A DNA stretch of 64,000 nucleotides from Lunularia cruciata (taxonomy: Eukaryota > Streptophyta > Marchantiopsida > Lunulariales > Lunulariaceae): assembly GCA_948567375.1 (NCBI GenBank), contig OX419756.1, positions 61,766,333 to 61,830,332 of the forward strand, in the 5' to 3' direction. The position numbers and the translations under genes were made by a program. Below are positions 9,716 through 19,866 of the stretch, piece after piece. Within the stretch, counting starts at the first letter, position 1, and every line of letters starts with the position of its first letter. A model generated the notes under the pieces. The model was not told the DNA's origin and ran no database searches. It saw only the letters and a list, made by a program, of their open reading frames with translations.

Positions 9716-10204
9716 AAGTAATATGCGGATGCACACCGTAGGCACATGGATTTCAATGTTGGTGATCAAGTGTGGCTATCGACAACCAACCTCACATTAG
9801 TTGGACCTCGTAAGCTAAGACCTTGTTTTATTGGGCCTTTCTCAATTCTTTGTTGCATTGGCGCTGTGGCCTATCACCTTGAGCTACCACCACACATGAA
9901 GATCCATCTAGTGTTTCATGTCTCCCTACTATGCAGATATGCTTCCCGATCAGGCCAAGGTCATTCCACACAAGACATTCGACCTTGCCCGACACTCATT
10001 GATGGCACAGAGGAATATGAAGTGGAGCGGATTCTCCAAAAATGCATGCGTAGTACTCGCCATCCGTGGGTGGACTATCTAGTACAATGGAAAGGTTACC
10101 CCCTCTATGAAGCCACCTGGGAGCCCGCTGCCAATTTGGCACATGCACTTGTGTTGGTGCAAGCATTTGAGCAACAATTGCACAACGAGGACGTTGCATC
10201 TTAA
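9716..10204 (+). pseudogene. RLG-A2 integrase C-terminus and chromodomain
   Basis: Continues the frame of 8,264-9,715 after two stops, TAG at 9,713 and TAA at 9,719, both explained by C-to-T changes in glutamine codons (CAG, CAA). Encodes the GPF/Y-type integrase tail (DFNVGDQVWLST, PRKLRPCFIGPFSIL, HLVFHVSLL). A chromodomain follows at about 10,010-10,150 (EEYEVERIL, VDYLVQWKGYPLYEATWEP) with the aromatic-cage W/Y region kept. The chromodomain is the hallmark of chromoviruses and is thought to steer integration to heterochromatin. The frame stops at 10,202-10,204, beside the polypurine tract. Confidence 0.9.
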
Positions 10205-10215
10205 AAGGAGGAAGG
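10203..10215 (+). other. RLG-A2 polypurine tract
   Basis: AAAAGGAGGAAGG, an uninterrupted purine run right after the pol stop codon and two bases before the LTR terminus TGTAATACC at 10,218. This is the expected plus-strand primer of the element. Confidence 0.8.
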
Positions 10216-10217
10216 TT

Positions 10218-10786
10218 TGTAATACCAAGAGCTAGCCATATGATCTAGATGTGAAATTTGGTTTGGTAACATCTAGAATGATGTTAAACATGATGGTTAA
10301 AATAGATAAGATAGAAGTATCACCAAAAGAGTACTTCTACTAATAGGACAAAAACCAAAATAGACTTGAGAACCTTAGAACCAATAGCTAGACTTATGAT
10401 TTAAAGGTGAGAATTGGTTTGGTAACATCTGGAAGAATGTTACACATGATGGACTAAACAGATCAGAAAGAGGTATCACCAAAAGGGGATTTCTACTAAT
10501 AGAGGAGGAACCAAAATATGTCTAAAATCTTTGAAGGCAATTTCAGAGGCCTAAACGGATGAATTAGGCCTCAAAAATGTGCAAGTTGCCCCCCCCAATG
10601 GAGAAAAGGTTGGCCTTCCCTCCCCCCAGCTTTGTCTCATCAAGAGCTTTCCAACGGTACTTCACTCATGTGATTTTGAGATTCTTACAAGAAGATTCAC
10701 TAAAAGATTCACTCCGGTCAAAGCTTGTTTGACCAACCAAATAGGACCTAGACCAGAAATGTCACCCATCCAAGTTTTGTACAAGA
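10218..10786 (+). mobile_element. RLG-A2 3' LTR, truncated
   Basis: Begins TGTAATACCAAGAGC after the polypurine tract and runs at least 569 bp before copia sequence takes over. It contains two imperfect tandem units (about 10,226-10,380 and 10,381-10,530, offset ~156 bp, each with TTGGTTTGGTAACATCT and a TATCACCAAAAG segment), an 8-C run near 10,590, and an AGAGCTTTCCAACGG motif near 10,643. No closing CA end or 5' LTR is in the window. Confidence 0.7.
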
Positions 10787-11926
10787 TAAGCTTGGATCAT
10801 GTTTTGAGGTTACAAAAGAACAAGAAGAACATCAAGAAGAAGTTGTGTTAGAAGACATTTTAGAGAATGATAGTTTAGGAAATAGAAGTTTAGTAGAAAC
10901 TATAGATATCATACCAGATCCAATCACACCTTTAACTGATTTGAGTAGATCTACAAGAACTGGTTGAGAGGTATTCCCCATCCCTGTATTACTTACTCCA
11001 AACAAAAAATGGTGAACCTGAGTGCTACTTAGAGGCAATGTAAAAGGAGGACTCACTGTAGTGAGAGCTTGTAATGACATAAAAGATGTCATCCTTAGAG
11101 AAGAATGAGACTTGGTCATTGACCAAGCTGCTAGAGGGAAAAAAAGCATTGCATAACAAATGGGTGTACACAGTCAAAGAAGAACATGATGGAAGCAAGT
11201 GGTACAAGGCCAAACTTATGGCAAAAGGTTTTCAACAAGGCCACTCTATACCTTTGGTAACACAAAGGTAAAGACTATAATGAGATTTTCTCTCCCGTCA
11301 GATTACCATCAGATTAGTCTTAAGTCTTGTGACTGTAGAGGATTTGCATCTAGAGTAGCAAGATGTATAAACAACATTTCTACATAGAGATCTTCTGGAG
11401 GAAGTCTATATGGCATAACTCAAGGAGAGGTTTCAAATTACTAAGAAAAGTGATATTGTTTGCAATTTAGAAAAGAGTCTCTATGGTTTGAAACAAGCTC
11501 ATGTAAATTGATACTTGAAATTTGATGGCTATATGACCAACAATGGTTACAACCATATGCAGAATGGATCATTGCTGTTGTATTAAGTCATTTTTTTATT
11601 CATACATCATCTTGCTACTTTATGTTGATGATATATTGGTTGTTGCATCCAACATGAGGGAAATCAACTAGCTTAAGTTTTAATTAACTGATGCATTTGA
11701 GATGAAAGACCTAGGTCCTTCACAACATAAACATGGAATGAAGATTTAGCAAATACAAATTTGCTTGTACTTTGAAGTTATCTCAAGAGAAAAACATCAA
11801 GAAGTTGATGGACAAATTTGGTTTATAAAGTGCTACAATTTGAACTACTTCCTTGGGAGGTCACTTCAGGCCGGCACTTGAACATTAATGATATGAAGTG
11901 ACACTTTAGGCCAGCGCTTGAAGTAA
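10787..11926 (+). pseudogene. Copia reverse transcriptase fragment
   Basis: Plus-strand Ty1/copia pol fragment. It starts in the acidic linker before reverse transcriptase (EQEEHQEEVVLEDILEND near 10,820-10,875). The RT then shows MSSLEKNETWSLTKLLEGKK, LHNKWVYTVKEEHDGSKWYKA (11,086-11,215), KSLYGLKQAH near 11,475-11,505, the catalytic LYVDDILVV near 11,619-11,645 with both aspartates, and FEMKDLGPSQH near 11,695-11,730. Frameshifts occur near 11,040 and 11,250, with several stops. It ends at a short filler (11,855-11,926), also found at the deletion junction of the copia copy at 36,003-36,068. Integrase and RNase H are missing. Confidence 0.85.
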
Positions 11927-11928
11927 AT

Positions 11929-12180
11929 ATTCTTGGAGTTAACTGGGAAGCTTCTCAAGAAACTTCCTTCTTGAAGTTGCCTATTTGGCGTGCAAGGTAA
12001 GCTAGTTAGAAGCTTCTAGAAGCTTCCTTCTAGAAACTACTTACTTGGGGTGCAAGCTAAACTAGTGGGAAGCTGCCCAAGAAGCTTTCTAGATACTTCT
12101 AGGATATTCTAGGCTAATTTGGCCTATTCATAACTTTTTTAGCCTTGACTAACTTCATTGCTAAACTTAATATTGTTACA
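11929..12180 (-). mobile_element. RLG-A (old copy) 3' LTR, truncated
   Basis: Plus-strand sequence from a TTCTTGGAG segment to ATATTGTTACA; the first ~175 bp of the LTR are lost and a further ~10 bp are deleted inside. A perfect four-unit heat-shock-element pattern (GAA-GC-TTC-TA-GAA-GC-TTC) is at 12,009-12,026. It belongs with the minus-strand internal region that starts at 12,181 and the 5' LTR at 18,491-18,915. Confidence 0.8.
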
Positions 12181-12993
12181 TATTCCTCCACTGTTAGTTG
12201 GTGATGTCCTTGTTGCCATTGAAGCTTCAAACTCCTAGATGGCCGTTTGTGCATTCTTGAGATGAGATAGAGGCTCCCAAGTGGCATCATGAAGGGGATA
12301 GCCCTTCCAAAGGACCTTGTACTCCTCATGATCATGGATAGGGATGGGAGAGGAGGAAGAGGAGGAGGAGGTTGGACACAAGAGGAAAAAGAAGATGGAT
12401 TAGGAACTTGAGAAACATGGAAGAAAGGGTGGATGCACATATGACAAGGCAAGGCAAGTCGTTAAGCAACAAGAGAGATGATTTGGGTGACATCAAAGGG
12501 TCCTATCTAATTACGGGTGAGTTTACAAACTTGGGTACCAAGTGGGAAGGGTAGGTTACTAGAGGAGAGCATGACTTTGTCACCAAATTGAAAGGTGAGA
12601 TCATGATGATGGTGGTCTACATATTGTTTTTGATGATTTTGAGCAACAAGGAGATGAGTATTGATAGTTGTTCCTGATCTTGAGTCGAGTAATTCTTTTT
12701 TGCTGTATTTAGTTAACAGGACACAAAAGGCAATGGGATGTAATCCATTTGTGGATTCTTATTGCAAAATGACTCCAATTGCAAAGTTCAAAGCATCAAA
12801 ATCAACCACACATGGTAGTTGAGGATCATATGGTTGAAGAATTGGTCTTAAAGGCACCATATATTCAAGTCATCAATTCAAGGCAAAGGGTGTGAATTCT
12901 TCACTATCTATTTATTGAGCCCACGGTAATCAATACGGAAATGAAGTCCTCCATCCTTCTTTTGGAACAAATAGTACCATTGCTCTCCAAGGA
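12181..12993 (-). pseudogene. RLG-A (old copy) pol, distal part
   Basis: Minus-strand pol of the older RLG-A element. 12,181-12,655 holds the integrase C-terminus and a broken chromodomain, parallel to 4,442-4,985. After a deletion removing the integrase core, 12,660-12,862 holds RNase H-region sequence and 12,868-12,993 a reverse transcriptase piece (FHIRVDYRGLNK region, read leftwards from 12,993). The frame is interrupted at 12,993 by the younger RLG-A copy and resumes at 16,318. Confidence 0.75.
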
Positions 12994-13403
12994 TGTAATA
13001 GTATGGAGTTTAGCAATGTAGCTAGTAAGGCTAACAAAGTAGGGAATAAGCCAAATTAGCCTAGAATATTCCAAAGCATCTAGGAAGTTTCTTGGGAAGC
13101 TTCCCAACTAGTTAACTTGTGCCCCAAGCAAGTAACTTCTAGAAGCTTCTAACTAGCTTAGCTTGCACGACAAATAGGCAGCTTTTAGAAGGAAGCTTCT
13201 TGAGAAGCTTTCTAGTTAACTTGGCTTGCACTCTAAGAAAGTGGCTCAAGGAAGCTTCTTGGGAAGCTTCTCAAGGGCCTTATATGCTACCTATAAATGC
13301 CAAAGCCAAAGCTCATGCTAGGCATTTGGAGTTTTCCCTCATTCAAGTGTCCCAATGTGAGTTTCCATTCTCCTATTTCTTTCCTCGGATTTGGTCTTTT
13401 ACA
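12994..13403 (+). repeat. RLG-A 5' LTR
   Basis: TGTAATAGTATGG...GGTCTTTTACA, 410 bp. The U3 part holds heat-shock-element-like blocks (three contiguous units TTC-TA-GAA-GC-TTC starting at 13,138, and paired GAAGCTTC units near 13,105, 13,195 and 13,255). A TATA box, TATAAAT, is at 13,292-13,298. That leaves roughly 80 bp of R-U5 before the primer site. Confidence 0.9.
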
Positions 13404-13404
13404 T

Positions 13405-13416
13405 TGGTATCAGAGC
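13405..13416 (+). other. RLG-A primer-binding site
   Basis: TGGTATCAGAGC, one base after the LTR end. It is a perfect match to the plant initiator tRNA-Met complement used to prime minus-strand synthesis. Confidence 0.9.
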
Positions 13417-13425
13417 AGGAATGGG

Positions 13426-14590
13426 ATGGATGGAATTTACGGACCACCAAATCCACTTCCACCAAACCATTGGGATTTTTGCATCCAAGTACTACCCAAG
13501 CATTGTTTTACACAATTCATCACCTTGCAAGATTTTCTACATATGATCACCATATTTGAGGAACCCTTGGTGTTTCCGGTTGTAATTTATGGAGAATGGT
13601 GGACGTGTTGTTTCTATGTGTTAATAAATTAGATGGATTGGGAGTGGTATGATAGAGTAGCAACCATGGCGGCAATACCCAATGTTATCCTTGCTATGCA
13701 GCAACAAATTGAGCACCTTACTCGATTGTTGGATGAATGAGATCTTTGATGACAAGAGCAGGTGGAGAGAGTACCAATTCAAGAAGGAGAAGATTGGATC
13801 AGATTCCCCAAAACCCAAGGTATTTAAAGGCAAGAATCTTTCAGGTGGAGTGGAGAACTTTGTGTTTCATTGTGAACATTATTTTGAAGCTACCAATCTA
13901 CAAGACAAGCAAAAATAGATTCTTTTGGCTTCTAGCCAATTGGATGGAGTAGCAAAGCTATGGTGGAGATTCCAAGTGGAGCAAGCTGAATGAAAAATTA
14001 TTGCACCAATCTTGACATGGGCAGAATTCAAGAGCGCAATAATGAGTCAGTTCCAAGCTATAAATGCCACACAAGCTGCATAGGATAAGTTAATAGAGTT
14101 GAAATAGATTGGCTCTATAAGAAATTACATCATGCAATTCCAAAACACCATCATGCAAATTCAAAATATATTGGAAGGTGAAGCTCTAGATCAATTTGTG
14201 AGGGGCTTGAAGGCAAGAACCAAATTAGAGGTAACCATGCAAGAGCCACAATACTTGGAGGAAGCCATGCGGTTGTGCAAAACATTTTGATTCCTTGGTG
14301 GCAACAACTTGGTCTTGACCTCAACCTCCATAGAGCCTACCAATACACTACACACAAGTAGAGGAGCCCGAACCAATGGAGATTGATGCCATTTAACAAA
14401 GACCACTTGGCATGGTAGATAGAGAGAAATTGTGACAAAATGGTGGTTGTTTTTATTGTTGCCAATTGAGGCATCACATTGCTGAATGTCCACTCAAGAA
14501 AGGACAACCTCAACAAGTTGCCCATGTGGAGGTTGTGGAATGGAATGACCAGGGGAAAAAGGAATCCCAGTTGGAGATTTTGAGCCGCCT
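13426..14590 (+). pseudogene. RLG-A gag
   Basis: Capsid gene of the deleted RLG-A copy. A start ATG at 13,426 gives MDGIYGPPNPLPPNHWDF, a start shared by the other RLG-A copies (18,469 minus, 19,885 plus). After frame changes the frame gives AMQQQIEHLTRLLDE (13,695-13,740), the retrotransposon gag domain (VFKGKNLSGGVENFVFHCEH, LASSQLDGVAKLWW, PILTWAEFKSAIMSQFQA) and EGEALDQFVRGLKARTKLEV near 14,175-14,235. An intact CX2CX4HX4C zinc knuckle follows (CFYCCQLRHHIAEC, ~14,450-14,492). Stops at 13,630, 13,739, 13,917 and later mean no full Gag is made. It ends LSRLLGA, then the deletion junction with integrase near 14,600. Confidence 0.85.
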
Positions 14591-14604
14591 ACTGGGAGCT
14601 TGAT

Positions 14605-15880
14605 TAGTTCCAATGGGATTGAAGGCTTGACCTATGCAAGTTTGGTTCATTTGCAAGGTACGATATCTAATCGAGGTTGTAGGATTTGGTAAGATGTTCG
14701 GGACTTTGTCCGATCGTGTGAGAGTTGTCAATGTAACAAGGACAATAACCAGAAGCCAAGTGGACTCCTTCAGCCACTTCCCATTCCAACTACTCATTGG
14801 GAGCATGTGAGCTTAGATCTCATCACCTCCTTACCCAAGACACAACAAGATCACACAGCAATTGTGGTGTTTGTGGATAAGCTTAGTAAGCAAATCCATT
14901 TGGCGTCAATGGTTGATATAGTGGATGCTCCAACCTTGGTGCAACTCTATTTCAATAATGTCTTCAAACATCATGGGATGCCACGTGTACTCATCTCCGA
15001 CCGTAGTCCTTGCTTCACCGGAAAGTTTTGGCAAGCACTCTTCCAACTACTTGGCACCAAGCTTGCTTTGTCCATAGCCTATCATCCTCAAACTAATGGA
15101 CAAAATGAATATGCAAATTGCACCTTGTAAGATATGCTTTGTGCCTTTGTCAACATTCACCATACCAATTGGAATCAATGTCTTGCAGCTACGGAGTTTG
15201 TATACAATAATTCTAAACAGGCAAGCACAGGATTCTCTCCTTTCTTTCTCAATTTGGGCCAAGATCTGCTTGTCCTAGATTCTCTTCTTGCTCCTCCTTC
15301 ATCTCAAGTTCCTGATACTTCAACCCTCTTGACCACCATCTTTGAATCTCTCCAACAAGCCAAATCTCACCTCCTTGTTGCTCATAATCATCAAAAACAA
15401 TGTGTGGACCATCATCATCGTGATCTCACCTTTGAAGTTGGTGATAAAGTTATGTTTTCCTCTAGTAATCTACCCTTCCCACTTGATACCCAAGTTCGTA
15501 AACTTTTCTCTAATTGGATAGGACCTTTTGATGTCACCCAAATTGTCTCTCTTGTTGTTTATTGACTTGCTTTGCCTCCTCATATGTGCATCCATCCTAT
15601 CTTTCATGTTTCTAAGTTGAAACCCTTTGTTTATAATCCCACTTCTTTCTCATCTCAAGTCCAACCTCCTCCTCCTGAATCCCTATCAATGATCATGAGG
15701 AGTACAAAGTTGATCATATCCTTGCACGTCGCCACATCCAACAAGGATGCCGCCAACATACATAGTACAAGGTCCTTTGGAAAGGGTACCCAATTCATGA
15801 TGCCACATAGGAACCTCTTTCTCACCTCTAGAATGCACAGACAACCATATAAGAGTTTGAAGCTTCAATGGCAATGAGGA
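14605..15880 (+). pseudogene. RLG-A integrase with chromodomain
   Basis: Follows gag directly, because protease, reverse transcriptase and RNase H are deleted. Zinc-finger second half (RSCESCQCNKDN, ~14,715-14,750). The core keeps all three acidic residues: first D in VSLDLITSLP (~14,815), second in VLISDRSPCF (~14,990-15,015), E in QTNGQNEYANC (~15,090-15,120). A stop follows at 15,128. The C-terminal domain (DLTFEVGDKVMFSSS, NWIGPFDVT) spans 15,420-15,545. The chromodomain at 15,690-15,860 (KVDHILARRHIQ, YKVLWKGYPIHDAT) carries stops. The retained catalytic triad contrasts with the mutated one in RLG-A2. Confidence 0.85.
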
Positions 15881-15906
15881 TGTCACCAACTAGCAGTAGG
15901 GGAATA

Positions 15907-16317
15907 TGTAACAATATGGAGTTTAGCAACATAGCTAATAAGACTAACAAAGTAAAGAATAAGCCAAATTAGCCTAGAATATTCCAAAAGCATCTAAGAA
16001 GCTTCTTGGGAAGCTTCCTAACTAGTTAACTTGCACCCCAAGCAGGTAGCTTCTAGAAGCTTCTAACTAGCTTAGCTTGCATGCCAAGTAGGTGGCTTCT
16101 AGAAGGAAGCTTCTTGAGAAGCTTCCTAGTTAATTTGGCTTGCACTCTAAAAAAGCAACTCAAGGAAGCTTCTTGAGAAGCTTCTCAAGGGCCTTGTATG
16201 CTACCTATAAATACCAAAGCCAAAGCTCATGCTAGGCATTTGGAGTCTTCCCTCATTCAAGTGTCACAATGTGAGTTTCCATTCTCCTATTTCTCTCCCC
16301 GGATTTGGTCTTTTACA
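15907..16317 (+). repeat. RLG-A 3' LTR with promoter motifs
   Basis: TGTAACAATATGG...GGTCTTTTACA, 411 bp, preceded by a short purine tract (AGTAGGGGAATA, 15,894-15,905). GAA/TTC inverted units lie at about 15,977 (GAATATTC), 16,000-16,018, 16,050-16,062 (TTC-TA-GAA-GC-TTC), 16,088-16,120 and 16,166-16,190. A TATA box TATAAATA is at 16,206-16,213. Confidence 0.9.
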
Positions 16318-17290
16318 AATGAGGTGTACTTTGTCATATGAAATCCTTCTCCAACAACTTTGTAAGTGTTGTTTGCAACTCCCCCAACTCCTTTGATGAG
16401 AGCTGATAGATTTGTCTACTCACTAGAGTACTCGCTAGTACTAACTCAATCTTGAAGGGCTTACCACAATTTGAGGGCAATCTCTTTGGCGGATCATCCA
16501 AAAACATGTCTGTGAACTCCTAAATTATGTGATCAACCATTGCTTGATGAGGCTCCTGAATCTACTTAGATTCTCCTTGTGCAATTGGCTTGGTCCACAT
16601 TGCAAAAATAGACTTATCTTCCTCCAAAGGTTGCTCTATAGTTGCTTCAATGAAAAACTTTCCATCTAGGGACTTATCTTCCTTCATGGCTTGCTCTAGG
16701 GCTATTTCTTGACAAACTTCCCATCTTAGGACTTCTATTCCTTCAAAGCTTACTCTATGGCTGCTTTCTTTACAAAATTCCCATCTTGTGGCTTCTCTCC
16801 TTCTAAAGCTTGCTCTATGGTTGCTTTCCTTTCAAACTTCCCATCTTGGGACTAACTATACTTATGTATCTTACTCAAAGGTGCCAAACAACCTAATAAA
16901 AAATTCCTTCCTTGGTGTTGTACTTGAATTTGTTTTTGTGTCCAATCAAATTGAACCTTATGATGTTCAAGTCAAGGTAAAACTAGAATGACATCATAGT
17001 GTAGAGGTGCCATTACAAACCTCATACACTCCAAATACTCCTTCCCAATCTTGAAGGTAACATGATACGAAGTATGGAATGCAGAACCCTTTCTACCATC
17101 CGCCATCATCAATCTGCTTCCAATTATTGGCTTGATAGGAATATCCAATTCCTTTGCTAATTGCATAGATATGCAATTCTTTGAACTTCTAGAATCAACC
17201 AAAATCCTACAACCACAATCAAATATCATAACTTGCAAGTGAAGCAAACTTGCATAGATCAAGCCTTTGATCCCATTAGAACAAATAAAG
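16318..17290 (-). pseudogene. RLG-A (old copy) RT start, linker and protease
   Basis: Continuation of the older minus-strand element after the younger insertion. 16,318-16,500 encodes the N-terminal reverse transcriptase region ([14 protein letters not shown], ELLEKDFI-like). 16,500-16,960 is the linker and contains a 60-bp repeat array. 16,972-17,262 is an open 96-codon protease frame with VDSRSSKNCISMQLAKELDI, where the active-site D-S-G is D-S-R; loss of the glycine should inactivate it. Related tracts are at 34,226-34,810 and 49,000-49,560. Confidence 0.8.
16612..16850 (-). repeat. 60-bp tandem repeat, about four copies
   Basis: Four head-to-tail units of exactly 60 bp, each with a GCTTGCTCTATGG-like, a TTCTTTCAAAC-like and a TTCCCATCTTGGGAC-like segment. 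Sixty bases is 20 codons, so on the minus strand the array would add a 20-residue repeat rich in E, K and S to the gag-pol linker. The copy at 34,370-34,440 has a single unit. Confidence 0.85.
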
Positions 17291-18480
17291 TTCCCAATAG
17301 GTGGCTCTAAATCTCCTATTGTGATTCCTCATTTCCTTGATCATTCTTCTCCACAAATTTGATTTGGGCACATTGTTGAGGTCACTCATTCTTGAGTGAA
17401 CACTCTACAATGTAGTGTCCAATTTGGCAACAATAGAAACATCCATCATTTTTTTGTAATCTTCCATGATCTATTGTGCCAAGTGGTTTTTGCTAGATGG
17501 CATGGATCACCATTGGTATTAGGTCCTCCACCTGTGTGTTGTGTGTAGATGGGTTTGGGGAAGGCCGAGGTTGAGGGCAAGTTGTTGCAACCAAGGAATC
17601 AAAGCGTTTAGCAAACTGCATGGCTTCTTCCAAGTCTTTGGGTTCATGCATAGTCATTTCCAGTCTGGTGCAAGACTTCAAGCCTCTCACAAACCAATCT
17701 AGAGCTTCTCCATCTAGTATATCCAAAATTTGCATAATGGTGTTCTAGAATTGAGTGATATAGCTTCTTATCAAGCCAATCTACTTCAATTTTGCCAACT
17801 TATCTTGTGCAGCCCGTGTGGCATCTATAGCTTGGAACTATCCAATTATTGCACTCTAGAATTCTTCCCATATCAAGATTGGCATGAAAAATTGCCACTC
17901 AACTTGTTCCGCTCTGAATCACCACCATAATTTAGCCACTCCATCCAATTGGCTTGAAGCCAATAGAATTTGTCTCCATTCATCTTGAAGGTTTGGTTCT
18001 TCAAAGTAACAAACACAAACAAACATAAAATTTTCCACTACACCCAAAAAGTTATTGCTTTCAAACACCTTAGGCTGCAGAAATTGGATTTGCTCTCCTC
18101 CTTCTTGTACTGGTACTCTCTCTACTTGCTCTTGTTTATGACAGTCTTGTTCATCCAACAATTGAGTAAGGTGCTCAATTTGTTGCTGCATAGCAAGGAT
18201 AACGTTAGGCATCACCACCATGGCTTCTACTGTATCACAATTTCCTAATTTACTTAATTTATTGACACAAAGATGCAACACATCCACCATTCTCCATAAG
18301 TTCAATCAGAAGCACCAAGGGGTCCTTAGACAAGGTGATCATATGCAAAAAATCCTATCCAAAGTGTGAGGTGATGAATTGTGTGAAATGGTGCTTGGGT
18401 AGTACTTGGACCAAAAAGTACTAATGGTTTAGTGGAAGTGGATTTGGTGGTCCATAAATTCTATCCATCCCATTATTTTT
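17290..18480 (-). pseudogene. RLG-A (old copy) gag
   Basis: Capsid gene on the minus strand. From the right: MDRIYGPPNPLPLNH near 18,425-18,469; an open stretch at 18,305-17,919 with AMQQQIEHLTQLLDEQ and FLGVVENFMFVC, ending LASSQLDGVAKLWW; then 17,735-17,493 with QILDILDGEALDWFVRGLKS and EPKDLEEAMQFAKRFDSLVA. A perfect CX2CX4HX4C knuckle (CFYCCQIGHYIVEC, near 17,396-17,437) follows. Next to it, at 18,478-18,490, is a badly decayed primer site. Frameshifts separate the blocks. This is the most complete RLG-A gag in the window. Confidence 0.85.
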
Positions 18481-18490
18481 TTGAAACCAA

Positions 18491-18915
18491 TGTAAAAGAC
18501 CAAGACCAAGGGGAGAAATAAGAGAATGGAAGATCACATTGGGATACTTGAATGTGTTAAAAATCCAAATGCCTAGCATGAGTTTTGGCTCTCATATTTA
18601 TAAGGAGCATAAAAGGCTCTTGAGAAGCTTCTGAAGAAGCTTCCTTGAGCCATTTTCTTGGAGTGCAAGCCAAGTTAATTGGAAAGCTTCTCAAGAAACT
18701 TCCTTCTTGAAGCCGTCTACTTGGCATGCAAGCTAAGCTGGTTGGGAGCTTCTAGAAGCTTCCTTCTAGAAAATATTTATTTGGATGCAAGCTAAGCTAA
18801 TGAAAAGTTTCCCAAGAAGCTTCCTATATACTTCCAAGATATTCTAGGCTAATTTGGCCTATTCATTACTTTTTTAGCCTTGACTAAGTTTGTTGCTAAA
18901 CTCTATATTGCTACG
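18491..18915 (-). mobile_element. RLG-A (old copy) 5' LTR
   Basis: TGTAAAAGACC...ATATTGCTACG on the plus strand, 425 bp; the last base of the TGTTACA terminus has mutated. It contains TTC-TA-GAA-GC-TTC plus a further TTC-TA-GAA at 18,746-18,770 and a TTTATAAGG TATA-like element near 18,598. Together with 11,929-12,180 it delimits the older element. Confidence 0.85.
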
Positions 18916-19866
18916 GTGGCTGTATTGGGTACATATCTATCAACTATTTGTGCTCATCTTCTTAGAGGCCCTTGGCCTCCATATAGGAAAAAGTTTAACA
19001 ACATGGAGAGATAAATTGAAGAAAAGGATGCATAAATCACCTTAGAAAACAAAGATTGCTAGTAAATATACCTTGTGGCCTTATTGGCTCAATTGGGAAG
19101 CAAAAGAGCAAGTAGAGGAAGTGGATGAGTGCACAAAGATCCAAAAAGGCAAACTCATAATTGATTTTTGTGAATGGAGTCCTAGAAGGCAATCAGGTGA
19201 GAGTATTGATAAATCTTGGAACAATAGAGAATTTCTTGTCCCACTCTACTGCACTAAGATTGGGGATGGATGAGAGTGAAGGATGAGAGTGAAGAAGTTA
19301 AGTTAACTAATGGACAGATAGATAGGACTGAGTCATTACTTAAAAAATTAGCACTTTGTATAAGAGAATATCAAGAAGTAGTTGAGTGGCAAGTGATACA
19401 ATTAGCTTATTATGATGCAATCTTAGGCATGCCTTGGATGGAGCACTACAATCCCAAGGTCAATTGGAGAAAGAAAGTAGTGAGAACTCACCAATTGAAG
19501 ATCATTGGAGTTAAAGGTAGAGCACACAAGCAAGAAGTACCTCTCAATGTCATAGGGAAAATAGTCATTTGTAATATAGATAGATGTTTCATGGGTCTAA
19601 TAAGAGAAGTCCAAGTGCACAACTTGACGGAAAAGTTCCTAAGAAATTGAAAAATGTGGTTAATGAGTTCCAAGATGTCTACCTGGATGACCTACCATCA
19701 AGATTACTACCAAAAAGGAAAGTAGACCATAAAATCAAGATCATTCATTGGAAAACACCTCCTTGTAAGGCCCCATATTGTCTATCACCTCATGAGTTAG
19801 AGGAGTGAAAGGCTCAAATTGAAGATATGTTGTAGAAAAGATTTATCTAACCCAACCTATCACCGA
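18916..19866 (+). pseudogene. RLG-A2 gag end, protease and linker (second copy)
   Basis: Plus-strand fragment parallel to 6,640-7,600. It begins inside the zinc knuckle and runs through protease (GVLEGNQVRVLI-like, TIENFLSHST-like near 19,200-19,255). After frameshifts it gives VIQLAYYDAILGMPWMEHYN (19,396-19,455), GLIREVQ near 19,594-19,614 and the pre-RT linker DEFQDVYLDD-like at 19,660-19,700. It ends in the first residues of reverse transcriptase near 19,855, where an RLG-A primer site and gag start abruptly. Confidence 0.8.

Larger units (their letters stand above)
12994..16317 (+). mobile_element. Complete, internally deleted RLG-A element
   Basis: A 3,324-bp LTR retrotransposon with both ends visible: 5' LTR 12,994-13,403, primer site 13,405-13,416, gag, integrase with chromodomain, 3' LTR 15,907-16,317. 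Protease, reverse transcriptase and RNase H are absent. The LTRs differ at about 35 of 410 positions by my count (~91% identical), nearly all transitions. Flanking bases AAGGA (12,989-12,993) and AATGA (16,318-16,322) look like a decayed 5-bp target duplication. The two sides of the host element align with an unbroken copy at 34,050-34,110 across this point, which confirms a real insertion into an older minus-strand RLG-A. Confidence 0.9.

Noticed and set aside
15960-16200. CRISPR-like regular repeats (AAGCTTC blocks in RLG-A LTRs)
   Set aside because: Spacing is irregular, there are no unique spacers, and the sequence is eukaryotic; they are promoter-region motifs.
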